Positions 43,499 to 52,675 of a stretch of DNA of 64,000 nucleotides are shown piece by piece. Location of the stretch: contig SVSG01000001.1 in NCBI GenBank assembly GCA_015064415.1, positions 140,206-204,205 of the forward strand, given 5' to 3'. Position 1 is the stretch's first letter. The number at the start of each line of letters is the position of its first letter. Source of the stretch: Oscillospiraceae bacterium. Lineage in GTDB: Bacteria; Bacillota; Clostridia; Oscillospirales; CAG-272. The notes beneath the pieces were generated by a model. It saw only the letters and a program-made list of their open reading frames with translations, did not search any database and was not told the origin of the DNA. A program made the translations under genes and the position numbers.

Positions 43499-45925
43499 TT
43501 ACTGCCAGCTGTGCGGGGGCTTGATCGCCACACCGCCGCCAACGGTATCGTCGGTATATGCCAAAATGGCCTTCACGCCCTCAAGCGTGTTATAGATCTT
43601 CTCATAATCGGGCAGACCGTCATCGCCGAAGGGCAACGTGAGGTTCAGACCCATGGGGGCGCCATTGGCATCCGGGCCGCCGGAAACGTACACGTATTTG
43701 GTGTTGGGGTTTTCGTTGACCAGTCTATAGTCAACCTTGTGTACCCATGTGCTGCCGGCGGGATTGAGCCAGCCGCGATAACCGGCAAGAGAGTGCGGAA
43801 ACCACACCACGGTGGCGTTGACGCTGTCATAGAAATCGCTCTCACAGCCGATGTTGCCGTGATGCGCCACCTGCACCATATCCGACTTGAGATAATCGCC
43901 GTACATGGCACACATAAAGCGGCTTTGCTGGTTGTTGGCGTCTCCCGTCCAGATCATCGTGTAGGGATCGCCCACGTCCTTGCCGTTCTTGTTAGTCGCC
44001 TGCATGGTGAATCGAAGCACCGTGCTGGTGTCGTTCTGGTTCTTGATGCGGGCGGGTGCCAGATCGTCATAGGTCATCAGCACCTCGACCTCCAGGTTGG
44101 CAAAGTAATACTTCTGTCCCGCGTGCACCTTCAGGAAGGTAAAGTCCACCTTCTGCTGCAAGCTGGTGATGGCACCGTTTACGCTCATACAGCCGATATC
44201 GCCGTTATAAATGCAATACACCGAGCTTTGGGAAGGATAGTTACCAATCAGATAATCAAACTTCACGTCGGAACGGGAAGCGTAAGTCGAAATAAACCTG
44301 TTGAATACGGAATAGTGGTCGCCGTGAGAGTGCGTGACCACCCATGCGGCAATATGCAAGGGATTGGAGGGGGTGGGAGAGACGCCGTAAATGCGCTCGT
44401 AATGCGCGTTCAGCAGCTTCCAGATGTTGTCCGCCTCGTAGCCGCTGGCGGCGTTACCGCCGTCGAAGATCACGAAGCTGCCGTCCTCCAGCGTCACGAT
44501 ATAACCCATACCAACCGACTGACCGACAAGCTCGATGGCGGTCACGGAGCTATTCGTCACCTTAGTATAGGAGGGATCAGGCTTCAGGATAGAGGCATCC
44601 GGCACGGCAACCGTGTCCGTGGGAGAGGAGACGATGCGCAGGATCGGCTCATAATCAAACGCATATTCATCCTGATGCGCGTAGGCGTTGTATGCCACGT
44701 AAAGCATCTTCTTGGCCTCATCGTTTACCAAGGTGGCAAACAAGCTTCCTTCAATTTCATTTTCTGTAATCACGCGATAGCCCTTGGTCTTCAACTTCTC
44801 CACGTAGCTATCAAAGGCGTCGGCATTCACGCCCTCGCCCATGTAAACGTACTGCAAAGAATTCTCGCTGGTATCCAGCGTGCTGTAAAGCTCAAGGCCG
44901 TCAGGCTTCGGGAAATCGGTCACCCAGTTCTCGTTCACAAGGCCCGTCAGCTTAAAGCCCTCGGGGAATGCAACGGTAACCTTCCCTGCCGCGTCCTTCA
45001 CGGACGCTTCCTTGATCAGGTCATAGCAATATTCCTCAATGGCAAGCAAAGCGGCATCGCAGTATGCGGTCATGACGATCTGACCGTCCTTCACGAAAAA
45101 GCCGTAATCGCCCGCACCCAGCGTCATCAGACAATCCTTGGAAATCTTACGGTTTGTTATGCTGACAAGGAATTCGGGGCCGGTGACCTCTTTGCTGTCC
45201 TTTTTGACCGTGATTGCCTTTTGCTTGAGACCGGTGGCGGCCATCAGCTTCTGAACCACGTTATCGATCACGGTAACGGGCAGGTCGCGCATATCCCAGC
45301 CGGCATAGGTGTTGATCAGCAGATCCACGGGATGGCGCTTGCTGTCATAAAGATTTTCGCTGTAAACAAAGGACATTTCGCACTTTTCCGAGGTGGCGAC
45401 CGTCACCATGGGGACCTCTTCGGCCTTCGCCTCCTCGTAGATGGTCAGCACGGCGGAGGTGCCGTCACCCGTCAGATACTTGTTCTGGAAATAGATCAAG
45501 GCCTGCAATGTCAGGATGTCGCTGGTGCCCGTAATGACGATCTTCTGACCGACCACCGCCACGGCGTAGCCCTGTCCTTCGATATCACTCAGAACCTGCG
45601 TCGACTCGGCACGGCCGGTATTACCGATCAGGATCTCCTTACCGGAGGCGGTAGCTGCGGCAGAGGTCACTACCTTTGCCACAAAGCGCTCGCCGGTGGC
45701 GGCTGCCAGGTTTTTGGCAAAATCGGTGATCATGTTCTTATAGGTACGCGTCTGCGCCTGAGAATTGACGTACACCACGGCATAGTCGGTAACGTCCACC
45801 TCGATCCGGTCGCCGCTCAGCACAACGCCGTCCTCCTCTTCGCCGCTGCAGGAGGCGAACAGTACGGCCGTTCCCAGCAACATAAGAATTGCCAGAAGCA
45901 AGCTTAATGCTTTTTGAAATTTCAT
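43499..45925 (-). CDS. Secreted metallo-beta-lactamase-fold lipoprotein, copy B
   Basis: Start ATG 45925 after AAAGGAG; the frame extends 39 codons upstream without a start signal. The 808-residue product has the same plan as copy A: lipobox LFASC, two LIGNTGRAEST-type modules, then a metallo-beta-lactamase domain with THSHGDHY, IWTGDAN and VAHHGN. Both copies have separate promoters and terminators, so they may be expressed differently. The substrate is not deducible. Confidence 0.82.
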   Translation of the reverse strand: MKFQKALSLLLAILMLLGTAVLFASCSGEEEDGVVLSGDRIEVDVTDYAVVYVNSQAQTRTYKNMITDFAKNLAAATGERFVAKVVTSAAATASGKEILIGNTGRAESTQVLSDIEGQGYAVAVVGQKIVITGTSDILTLQALIYFQNKYLTGDGTSAVLTIYEEAKAEEVPMVTVATSEKCEMSFVYSENLYDSKRHPVDLLINTYAGWDMRDLPVTVIDNVVQKLMAATGLKQKAITVKKDSKEVTGPEFLVSITNRKISKDCLMTLGAGDYGFFVKDGQIVMTAYCDAALLAIEEYCYDLIKEASVKDAAGKVTVAFPEGFKLTGLVNENWVTDFPKPDGLELYSTLDTSENSLQYVYMGEGVNADAFDSYVEKLKTKGYRVITENEIEGSLFATLVNDEAKKMLYVAYNAYAHQDEYAFDYEPILRIVSSPTDTVAVPDASILKPDPSYTKVTNSSVTAIELVGQSVGMGYIVTLEDGSFVIFDGGNAASGYEADNIWKLLNAHYERIYGVSPTPSNPLHIAAWVVTHSHGDHYSVFNRFISTYASRSDVKFDYLIGNYPSQSSVYCIYNGDIGCMSVNGAITSLQQKVDFTFLKVHAGQKYYFANLEVEVLMTYDDLAPARIKNQNDTSTVLRFTMQATNKNGKDVGDPYTMIWTGDANNQQSRFMCAMYGDYLKSDMVQVAHHGNIGCESDFYDSVNATVVWFPHSLAGYRGWLNPAGSTWVHKVDYRLVNENPNTKYVYVSGGPDANGAPMGLNLTLPFGDDGLPDYEKIYNTLEGVKAILAYTDDTVGGGVAIKPPHSWQ

Positions 45926-45962
45926 GGAATTCTCCTTTCCGTCGATAAAAGTTTGCCCCTCC

Positions 45963-45991
45963 ATTATACCACTTCGCCCACATTTTTGCAA
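45963..45991 (-). promoter_or_regulatory. Promoter of lipoprotein copy B
   Basis: TTGCAA (45986-45991), 17 bp, TATAAT (45963-45968) on the minus strand. Confidence 0.85.
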
Positions 45992-46172
45992 GTCACTTCC
46001 CTCTTGTTTGTGCCCTCCGTCTCTTTTTTCATCCTTTCGCACAAATTGGATGTGGGGCTTTTTGTCGCTTTACCCAAGTTTTATGTCCGCGCGCTTTATT
46101 TGTGCAGAAAAATATTTATATTTTCTTAACATTTTCGCAGGCAAAAAAATGTGAAAAATCCGTGCGAATGAC

Positions 46173-46201
46173 TTGACATACATAATTGTAACTGATATAA
46201 T
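46173..46201 (+). promoter_or_regulatory. Consensus promoter of alaS
   Basis: TTGACA (46173-46178), 17 bp, TATAAT (46196-46201) on the plus strand. The leader to the ATG is only about 30 bases, so there is no T-box. Confidence 0.92.
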
Positions 46202-46238
46202 ATATATTGTTATTTTATCTTTTGAAAGGCGAATTGCT

Positions 46239-48884
46239 ATGAAATGGACTTCTCTTAACGAATTGCGCGAAAAATACCTGGCTTTTTTTGAGTCCAAGGG
46301 CCATTTGCGTCTTCCCTCCTATCCGTTGGTGCCGATCAACGACAAATCCCTGCTTCTGATCAACTCGGGCATGGCACCCATGAAAAAGTTTTTCACCGGT
46401 GAGGAGCAACCTCCCCGCCGCCGTGTGACCACCTGCCAGAAGTGCATCCGCACCCCCGATCTTGAGCGCGTGGGCCACACCGCACGCCACGGTACTTTTT
46501 TTGAGATGCTGGGCAACTTCTCTTTTGGCGATTACTTTAAAAACGAGGCCATTCCGTGGGCTTGGGAATTCCTGACGAAGACCCTTGAGATCCCGGGCGA
46601 GCTGCTCTGGCCCTCCGTATACGAGGAGGATGACGAAGCGTTCGAGCTCTGGAACAAGGTGATCGGCGTTCCCGCCGAGCGCATCACCAAGCTTGGCAAG
46701 GCCGACAACTTCTGGGAGCACGGCACCGGCCCCTGCGGTCCCTGCTCCGAGATCTATTTTGACCGCGGCATCAAGTACGGCTGCGGCTCTCCCGACTGCC
46801 GTCCCGGCTGCGACTGCGACCGCTTCATGGAGATCTGGAACAACGTGTTCTCCCAGTTCAACAACGACGGCAAAGGCAACTATACCGAGCTGGCTCAAAA
46901 AAATATCGACACCGGCATGGGTCTGGAGCGTCTTGCGTGCGTGATGCAGGGCGTGGACAACATGTTTGAGGTGGATACCGTCCGCAAGATCCTTGACACC
47001 GTTTGCGAGATCGCCGGCAAGACCTACGGTGCGGACAAGCAGCACGATATTTCCATCCGCGTCTGCACCGACCACATCAAGAGCTCTATGTTCATGATCG
47101 CCGACGGCGTCATCCCCTCCAACGAGGGACGCGGCTACGTATTGCGCCGCATCATCCGCCGCGCCTGCCGCCACGGCAAGCTGCTCGGCATTGATCATCC
47201 CTTCCTCACCGACCTTTGCGTGGTCGCCATTGGCGAGAACAAGGGCGCTTACCCCGAGCTTGCCGAAAAGCAGGAGTATATCCTGAAGGTCATCTCCATG
47301 GAGGAGGAGCGCTTCGACGCCACGATTGACGCCGGCCTTTCCATTCTTTCCGGTCTGATCGAAAATGCCAAGAATGCAGGCGTTACCACCATTTCCGGTG
47401 AGGATGCCTTCAAGCTTTACGATACCTTCGGCTTCCCGCTTGACCTCACGCGTGAGATCCTGGAGGAGAATAATCTTTCCTTGGATGAGGAAACCTTCAA
47501 AACCCTGATGAGCGCCCAGCGCGAGCGCGCACGCGCCGCACGCGGCAACGTCAGCGGCTGGGACAACGCCACCAAGAATCTTCTGAGCGAGCTCCCCGCT
47601 ACCTCCTTCCGCGGCTATGACAGCTACCGCGCGGACGAAGCAAAGGTGCTTGCCATCATCGTTGAGGACGAGGACGGCGCACGCAGCGTGTCTGAGATCA
47701 GCGAGGGTGATTGCACCATCGTTCTGCACAAGACCGTATTTTACGGTGAGGGCGGCGGTCAGGTAGGTGACACCGGCTCGCTTTACGGCAACGATATCAT
47801 GGTCACGGTTCGCGACACCAAGAAGACCGACGGCGTCTACCTCCACCTTTGCACCATCGTGGAAGGCACCGTACGCGTAGGTGATAAGGTTCGCGCCAGA
47901 GTGAACGACGGCCGCCGTGACGCCATCGCGCGCAACCACTCCGCCGCACATCTTCTGCAGGCAGCACTGCGCGCCGTGCTCGGCACGCACGTAGAGCAGG
48001 CAGGTTCTCTTGTAGATGACGAAAAATGCCGCTTCGACTTCACGCATTTCGCCGCCCTCACCCCCGAGGAGCTTGCAAACGTCGAAATTCTGGTCAACGC
48101 CCACATCATCGCGGGCCTTCCCATCACCATGGTGGAAATGCCGATCGAGGAGGCCAAGAAGCTGGGTGCTATGGCACTGTTCGGTGAAAAGTACGGCGAC
48201 ACCGTGCGCGTTGTCCGTATGGGCAACTTCTCTACCGAGCTTTGCGGCGGTACCCACATTGACAACACCGCGCGCATTGGTCTTTTCAAGATCGTTTCCG
48301 AAAGCTCCGTGGCCGCAGGCGTGCGCCGCATCGAGGCCTGCACGGGTCTTGGCGTGCTTCACCTGCTGGATAAAAAGGACCGTCTGCTGGCAGACACCGC
48401 AGAGGCACTGAAGGCACAGAACGTGGCCGATATCGCCAAGCGCGCCGCTCAGCTGCAGGACGAGCTCAAGGCCATGCACCGCGAGCTGGATGCCCTGAAC
48501 GCCAAGCTGGCGGGTTCCAAGAAGGACGAGCTGCTCGGCAACACCGTTGCCGTGGGCTGTGTCAAGCTGGCAACTGCACGCTTCGACGGTATGGCACAGG
48601 ACGTAGCCAGAAGTCTTGCCGACGAGGTCAAGGCAAGCTGCCCCGATACCGTAGCCGTCATCGCAACCGTCAACGGCAATGACGTCAAATTCCTCGCTGT
48701 AGCGGGCAAGGATGCCGTTGCCGCAGGTGCACACGCCGGCAAGCTGGTCGGTGCCGTTGCCGCCGTTACGGGCGGTAAGGGCGGTGGCCGTCCCGACAAC
48801 GCCATGGCAGGTGGCCGCGAGGCCGATAAGGTGGAGGCCGCACTTGCCACCGCTGCCGAAACACTTGGCGCACAGCTTAAATAA
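46239..48884 (+). CDS. alaS: Alanyl-tRNA synthetase
   Basis: Charges tRNA-Ala. The start is ATG 46239 after GAAAGGCG, giving 881 residues. A class II catalytic core (FFESKGH, RVTTCQKCIRTPDLERVGHT) is followed by the tRNA-recognition domain. The editing domain has the zinc ligands HSAAH and CGGTH, and the C-terminal C-Ala domain ends in a Gly-rich GGKGGGRPDNAMAGG motif. It is a single-gene unit with consensus promoter and terminator. A Cys cluster in the core (CGSPDCRPGCDC) is typical of the longer family members. Confidence 0.98.
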   Translation: MKWTSLNELREKYLAFFESKGHLRLPSYPLVPINDKSLLLINSGMAPMKKFFTGEEQPPRRRVTTCQKCIRTPDLERVGHTARHGTFFEMLGNFSFGDYFKNEAIPWAWEFLTKTLEIPGELLWPSVYEEDDEAFELWNKVIGVPAERITKLGKADNFWEHGTGPCGPCSEIYFDRGIKYGCGSPDCRPGCDCDRFMEIWNNVFSQFNNDGKGNYTELAQKNIDTGMGLERLACVMQGVDNMFEVDTVRKILDTVCEIAGKTYGADKQHDISIRVCTDHIKSSMFMIADGVIPSNEGRGYVLRRIIRRACRHGKLLGIDHPFLTDLCVVAIGENKGAYPELAEKQEYILKVISMEEERFDATIDAGLSILSGLIENAKNAGVTTISGEDAFKLYDTFGFPLDLTREILEENNLSLDEETFKTLMSAQRERARAARGNVSGWDNATKNLLSELPATSFRGYDSYRADEAKVLAIIVEDEDGARSVSEISEGDCTIVLHKTVFYGEGGGQVGDTGSLYGNDIMVTVRDTKKTDGVYLHLCTIVEGTVRVGDKVRARVNDGRRDAIARNHSAAHLLQAALRAVLGTHVEQAGSLVDDEKCRFDFTHFAALTPEELANVEILVNAHIIAGLPITMVEMPIEEAKKLGAMALFGEKYGDTVRVVRMGNFSTELCGGTHIDNTARIGLFKIVSESSVAAGVRRIEACTGLGVLHLLDKKDRLLADTAEALKAQNVADIAKRAAQLQDELKAMHRELDALNAKLAGSKKDELLGNTVAVGCVKLATARFDGMAQDVARSLADEVKASCPDTVAVIATVNGNDVKFLAVAGKDAVAAGAHAGKLVGAVAAVTGGKGGGRPDNAMAGGREADKVEAALATAAETLGAQLK

Positions 48885-48901
48885 GAGTTATTCCCTTTCC
48901 A

Positions 48902-48935
48902 ATGCCTCCGTGCGATAGCTGCACGGAGGCATTTT
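48902..48935 (+). terminator. Intrinsic terminator of alaS
   Basis: A 12-bp stem (48902-48913 with 48921-48932), 7-base loop, then Ts. Confidence 0.92.
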
Positions 48936-48943
48936 TGCGCAAA

Positions 48944-48975
48944 AAAAGCGACCGCCGAAAACGGCGGTCGCTTTT
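48944..48975 (-). terminator. Intrinsic terminator of ftsZ
   Basis: A 13-bp stem (48944-48956 with 48963-48975), 6-base loop, T-run on the minus strand. Confidence 0.92.
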
Positions 48976-48988
48976 ACTTACGTAACAA

Positions 48989-50254
48989 TTATTTGGAGCG
49001 GAACAGATTCATGATCTGATCGAAATCGTCAAAATCGTTTGCGGGCTGCGCGGGCTTCTGCGCAGGTGCGGGCGCAGGAGCAGGTGCGGGAGCGGGCTCC
49101 TGTGCAACGGGAGCGGGCTCACCCACAGGTGCCTGTGCTTGCACGGCGGGTGCCGCAGGCGCGGGTGCGACGGGCGCTTCCGCGACGGGTGCGACAGGAG
49201 CAACAGGTGCCACGGGAGCAACAGGTGCCACGGGCTCCACTACGGGTGCCACGGGCTCCACCACAGACTCCTGCTGTGCGGCAAGCTCGTCCTCCTCGCT
49301 CTTTTCAAAGCCGGTGGCGATAATGGTCACGCGCATCTCGTCCTCCAGCGCATCGTCGAACACAAGACCCCAAATGACGTTTGCATCGGGATGGGCGGCC
49401 TTGGAGATCATAGAAGAGGCAAGATCCACGTCCTCCAGCCCCACGTCATGAGAGGCGGTAATGCTGATCAGAATACCGTGTGCGCCATGGATAGAGGTCT
49501 CCAGAAGCGGGCTGCTGATGGCGGCCTTGGCAGCAAGAGAGGCCTTCTCAGCACCGGTGGCACCGCCCACGCCCATGTGCGCGTAGCCGGCGTTCTTCAT
49601 CACGGAGGTCACGTCCGCAAAGTCCAGATTGATAAAGCCGGGCACATTGATCAGCTCAGAGATGCTCTGCACACCGCGGCGCAGAACGTCATCGGCGATC
49701 TCAAAAGCGTTGCCAAGCGTGATGCGGGTGTCGGAAACCTGCTTCAGCTTCTCGTTGGGGATCACCACAAGCGAGTCCACGTACTGACGCAGCTCCTTGA
49801 TGCCGGCCTCGGCCTGATCCATACGGCGCTTACCCTCAAAGGTGAAGGGCTTGGTCACGATACCGATGGTCAGAATGCCCATCTCATGCGCCACGCGCGC
49901 CACGATCGGTGCGGCACCGGTACCGGTACCGCCGCCCATGCCTGCGGTAACGAACACCATATCCGTCCCCTGCAGGGCCTGTCTGATCTCATCGATAGAC
50001 TCCTCGGCGGCACGTGCGCCCACGTCGGGATTGGCACCTGCGCCAAAGCCACGCGTGATCTTTTCGCCGATCACCATCTGCGTGGGGGCCTCAGACTTGC
50101 GAAGCGCCTGACGGTCGGTGTTAACGGTAATGAATTCCACACCGCGGATATTGGCTGCAATCATACGGTTTACGGCATTGTTGCCGCCGCCGCCCACGCC
50201 AATTACACGGATAACTACGCCACTCTCAAAATTATTATTCGTTTCAAAGGTCAT
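48989..50254 (-). CDS. ftsZ: Cell division protein FtsZ
   Basis: The tubulin-like GTPase of the division ring. The start is ATG 50254 (MTFETNNN) after AAGGAGG; the frame runs 20 codons further up. The product has 421 residues: GTP-binding motifs VIGVGGGGNNAVNRM and GMGGGTGTGAAP, T7 loop NLDFADV, then a Pro/Ala/Val-rich linker of about 80 residues with VAPVAPVAP repeats. The end, FDQIMNLFRSK, is an atypical form of the conserved C-terminal peptide. It has its own promoter and terminator, apart from the murG end of the cluster. Confidence 0.98.
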   Translation of the reverse strand: MTFETNNNFESGVVIRVIGVGGGGNNAVNRMIAANIRGVEFITVNTDRQALRKSEAPTQMVIGEKITRGFGAGANPDVGARAAEESIDEIRQALQGTDMVFVTAGMGGGTGTGAAPIVARVAHEMGILTIGIVTKPFTFEGKRRMDQAEAGIKELRQYVDSLVVIPNEKLKQVSDTRITLGNAFEIADDVLRRGVQSISELINVPGFINLDFADVTSVMKNAGYAHMGVGGATGAEKASLAAKAAISSPLLETSIHGAHGILISITASHDVGLEDVDLASSMISKAAHPDANVIWGLVFDDALEDEMRVTIIATGFEKSEEDELAAQQESVVEPVAPVVEPVAPVAPVAPVAPVAPVAEAPVAPAPAAPAVQAQAPVGEPAPVAQEPAPAPAPAPAPAQKPAQPANDFDDFDQIMNLFRSK

Positions 50255-50275
50255 TTCCTTGTCCTCCTTTGTTTT

Positions 50276-50296
50276 AAAAATGCGGCATACGCCGCA
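50276..50296 (-). promoter_or_regulatory. Terminator-like hairpin in the ftsZ leader
   Basis: TGCGGC pairs with GCCGCA (50281-50286 with 50291-50296) and is followed on the minus strand by five Ts (50276-50280), just before the ribosome binding site. The short stem would give weak termination. Confidence 0.5.
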
Positions 50297-50318
50297 ACGA
50301 AAACTGACACTCATATAT

Positions 50319-50347
50319 ATTTTAATATAAAACTGTTAGAATTGCAA
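50319..50347 (-). promoter_or_regulatory. Promoter of ftsZ
   Basis: TTGCAA (50342-50347), 17 bp, TAAAAT (50319-50324) on the minus strand. Confidence 0.75.
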
Positions 50348-50383
50348 GATGTTTTTTAAATATTTTTCAAAGAATATTCGACA

Positions 50384-50418
50384 AATAAGGCGCAGGGGTG
50401 ACACCCCTGCGCCTTATT
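50384..50418 (-). terminator. Terminator overlapping the murG stop
   Basis: A stem of about 15 bp (AATAAGGCGCAGGGG with CCCCTGCGCCTTATT). The stop codon is inside the outer arm; the T-run is short. Confidence 0.75.
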
Positions 50419-51505
50419 TTCTCTTTTTCAGCAATAAGATATCCCGCCAGATGCGCTTGTTGGCGTGCGCATGATAAAATTCCCGTATATTCCGCGACAT
50501 CTGTCGCCTGCGCTCCCCGTCCGAAAAAAGGGTGAGGATCGCGGGGGCAAGCTCCTTTTCCAGCTCCTCTTCTCGTATAAGCACCGCCGCCCCCATTTCC
50601 GAGAGCGCCGCCGCATTTTTGTATTGATGATTCCCCGTTACGTTCGGTGACGGCACCAAGATCGCCGCGCATCCAAGGGCGGCCAGCTCGCTCACGCTCA
50701 TCGCACCCGCGCGGGAGATCACCACGTCGGCCGCCGCCATATAGCGCGGCATTTCCGTGATAAAAGGCAACAGACAAAGATTTTTGCATGCATCCAGCCC
50801 CGCCGCGCAAAAATCCGCGTGCATTTTGTCGTATTCGCGCTTCCCCGTGGCGTGCACGTGATAGATCTGCGGGTGCGCCGCCTCGCTTTTCATCAACGAA
50901 AGCATAGCCCGATTGATCCGCTCGGCGCCAAGACTCCCCCCAAAGGACAGCAGCATTTTCTCGCACCCTTCGGGCATCGCAACAGGGGTCGGCGTGCGGT
51001 ATCCGCGCGGGAGCGGATTGCCGACCACAAGCGTTCTGCTCCTTTTGGGAAGCGCTTCACGCGCCTTTTCGAAATTCAACCAGACGCGGTCAAGGCGCGG
51101 TGCCAGCAGTTTGACCGCAAGCCCCGGCACCGCGTTGGATTCGTGCACCGCCGTGGGGATCCGCAAGGAGATCGCCGCGCGCAGGGTGGGATAGCACGCG
51201 TATCCACCCGTCCCGATCACAAGATCGGGACGAAAGCTTTTCAAGATCCGCCTCGCCTCACCGCTTGCCCGTATTGCGCGTGCGACCGCACGAAAATTGG
51301 AAAAGGAAATCCTGCGCGAAAGCCCCTGCACATCAAGCAACCGTATCTCATACCCCGCGCGTGTGACAAGCTCCTTTTCCATTCCGTTTTTGCCACCCAC
51401 GAAAAGTATTTCCGCGTGCGGCTCGTTTTCACGTATGATATCCGCAATGGCAAGCGCGGGAACGATGTGTCCGCCCGTGCCGCCGCAAGTAATCACCACT
51501 CTCAT
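50414..51505 (-). CDS. murG: UDP-GlcNAc-undecaprenyl-PP-MurNAc-pentapeptide GlcNAc transferase
   Basis: Makes lipid II from lipid I at the inner membrane face. Its 363 residues form a GT-B fold with GGTGGHIVPALA at the start, GTGGYACYPT, FGGSLGAERIN and the donor-site region ISRAGAMSVSELAALG. The start ATG follows directly on the ftsW stop (TGAATG). It is the last gene of the mur run here. Confidence 0.97.
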   Translation of the reverse strand: MRVVITCGGTGGHIVPALAIADIIRENEPHAEILFVGGKNGMEKELVTRAGYEIRLLDVQGLSRRISFSNFRAVARAIRASGEARRILKSFRPDLVIGTGGYACYPTLRAAISLRIPTAVHESNAVPGLAVKLLAPRLDRVWLNFEKAREALPKRSRTLVVGNPLPRGYRTPTPVAMPEGCEKMLLSFGGSLGAERINRAMLSLMKSEAAHPQIYHVHATGKREYDKMHADFCAAGLDACKNLCLLPFITEMPRYMAAADVVISRAGAMSVSELAALGCAAILVPSPNVTGNHQYKNAAALSEMGAAVLIREEELEKELAPAILTLFSDGERRRQMSRNIREFYHAHANKRIWRDILLLKKRK

Positions 51506-52675
51506 TCAACGCTTATGCGTGCTGTACCGGGAAATGGCCAGCACGATCCCCATTTCAAAAATTTGTATCGCCAAAAAGGTGCCGCCGGAGCTGAAAAACG
51601 GCAACGAAACCCCTGTGTTTGGCATGGAATTGGTCACCACGGCCACGTTCAACGCGGTCTGAATTGCCAGCTTCAGCGATATGCCGTATACCACAAGTGC
51701 GCTGAAGCGATCGGGCGCATGCGCCGCGATATGAAAGCCGCGACGGATCAACTTGGCGAACAAAAGCAACAAAAGCAACGCCCCGACAAAGCCAAGCTCC
51801 TCGCAGATCACAGTAAAGATAAAGTCGTTTTGCGGCTGTGAAACGTAACCGTGCTTCTGCCTGCCGTTGAGAAAGCCGACGCCGAAAAGCCCACCGGAGC
51901 CGATCGCATACAACCCCTGCAGGGTCTGCCACGCCGACCCCAGCGGATCCACCTGCTCGATATGTAGCCACGTGTCCACGCGAAGCTGCGCGTAGGAGGA
52001 GACAAGGATCAGAACGCTCCCCGCCGCCGCTACCGCTCCCGCCATCCAGGCAAGATAGCGCAACCGCGTGCCGCCAAGAAACATCACGAAAACGCCCAGC
52101 ATCCCGATGATCATCAGACCCGAAATGTGCTTTTCCGCCGCCACCAGCACCCCGATCAAGGCGATCAAGCCCCCGGGCAGCAGTACGCCGTAACGAAAGC
52201 TGCCGCCGCGCCGCTTTTTTGAGCGGATCTCGCGCTCATGCTTGCTCATGACCAGTGCCAGCATCAGCACCAGCGCTGTTTTGGCAAGCTCGGAGGGTTG
52301 CACTGTGACGGGTCCCAGCACAAGCCAGCGTTGTGCACCGCCCCCCACCGTACCGATCAGAAGCACCAACAACAGCAAAAAGATGGAAAATGCATACAAA
52401 AACACACCGAAAAAGCGCCAGAAGGCGGGCTTTGCGCAAAGCGCAAAGGGCAAAGTCGCCGCGATAGCCAACAGTGCAAAAAGCAAATAACGCTTGAAAA
52501 AATAAGTGCTCTCCCCGTAAAACTGCTCCGCGTATACCGCGCTTGCGCTAAACGACATCGCTGCGCCAAACACAAGCAGTGCCAGCACCATCAGAAGATA
52601 CGGCGTATCGATCCTTTTCCACCCTTGCGCGCACTGCACTCGTACGTTGCTCCAAAACTCTCTCATCGTACCCAT
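51506..52675 (-). CDS. ftsW: SEDS-family glycosyltransferase, FtsW/SpoVE-like
   Basis: A peptidoglycan polymerase or lipid II handler with about ten transmembrane helices and 389 residues. SEDS signatures include QPSELAKTALVLMLA, QNDFIFTVICEELGF and NTGVSLPFFSSGGT. The first ATG (52675) overlaps mraY by 13 bases; a second ATG at 52666 would overlap by four (ATGA), the more typical arrangement, so the start is uncertain by three codons. Position between mraY and murG marks it as FtsW/SpoVE rather than RodA. murD, normally between mraY and ftsW, is absent. Confidence 0.95.
   Translation of the reverse strand: MGTMREFWSNVRVQCAQGWKRIDTPYLLMVLALLVFGAAMSFSASAVYAEQFYGESTYFFKRYLLFALLAIAATLPFALCAKPAFWRFFGVFLYAFSIFLLLLVLLIGTVGGGAQRWLVLGPVTVQPSELAKTALVLMLALVMSKHEREIRSKKRRGGSFRYGVLLPGGLIALIGVLVAAEKHISGLMIIGMLGVFVMFLGGTRLRYLAWMAGAVAAAGSVLILVSSYAQLRVDTWLHIEQVDPLGSAWQTLQGLYAIGSGGLFGVGFLNGRQKHGYVSQPQNDFIFTVICEELGFVGALLLLLLFAKLIRRGFHIAAHAPDRFSALVVYGISLKLAIQTALNVAVVTNSMPNTGVSLPFFSSGGTFLAIQIFEMGIVLAISRYSTHKR

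Noticed and set aside
46202..46238. T-box riboswitch controlling alaS
   Set aside because: The leader from the consensus promoter to the start codon is only about 30 bases.
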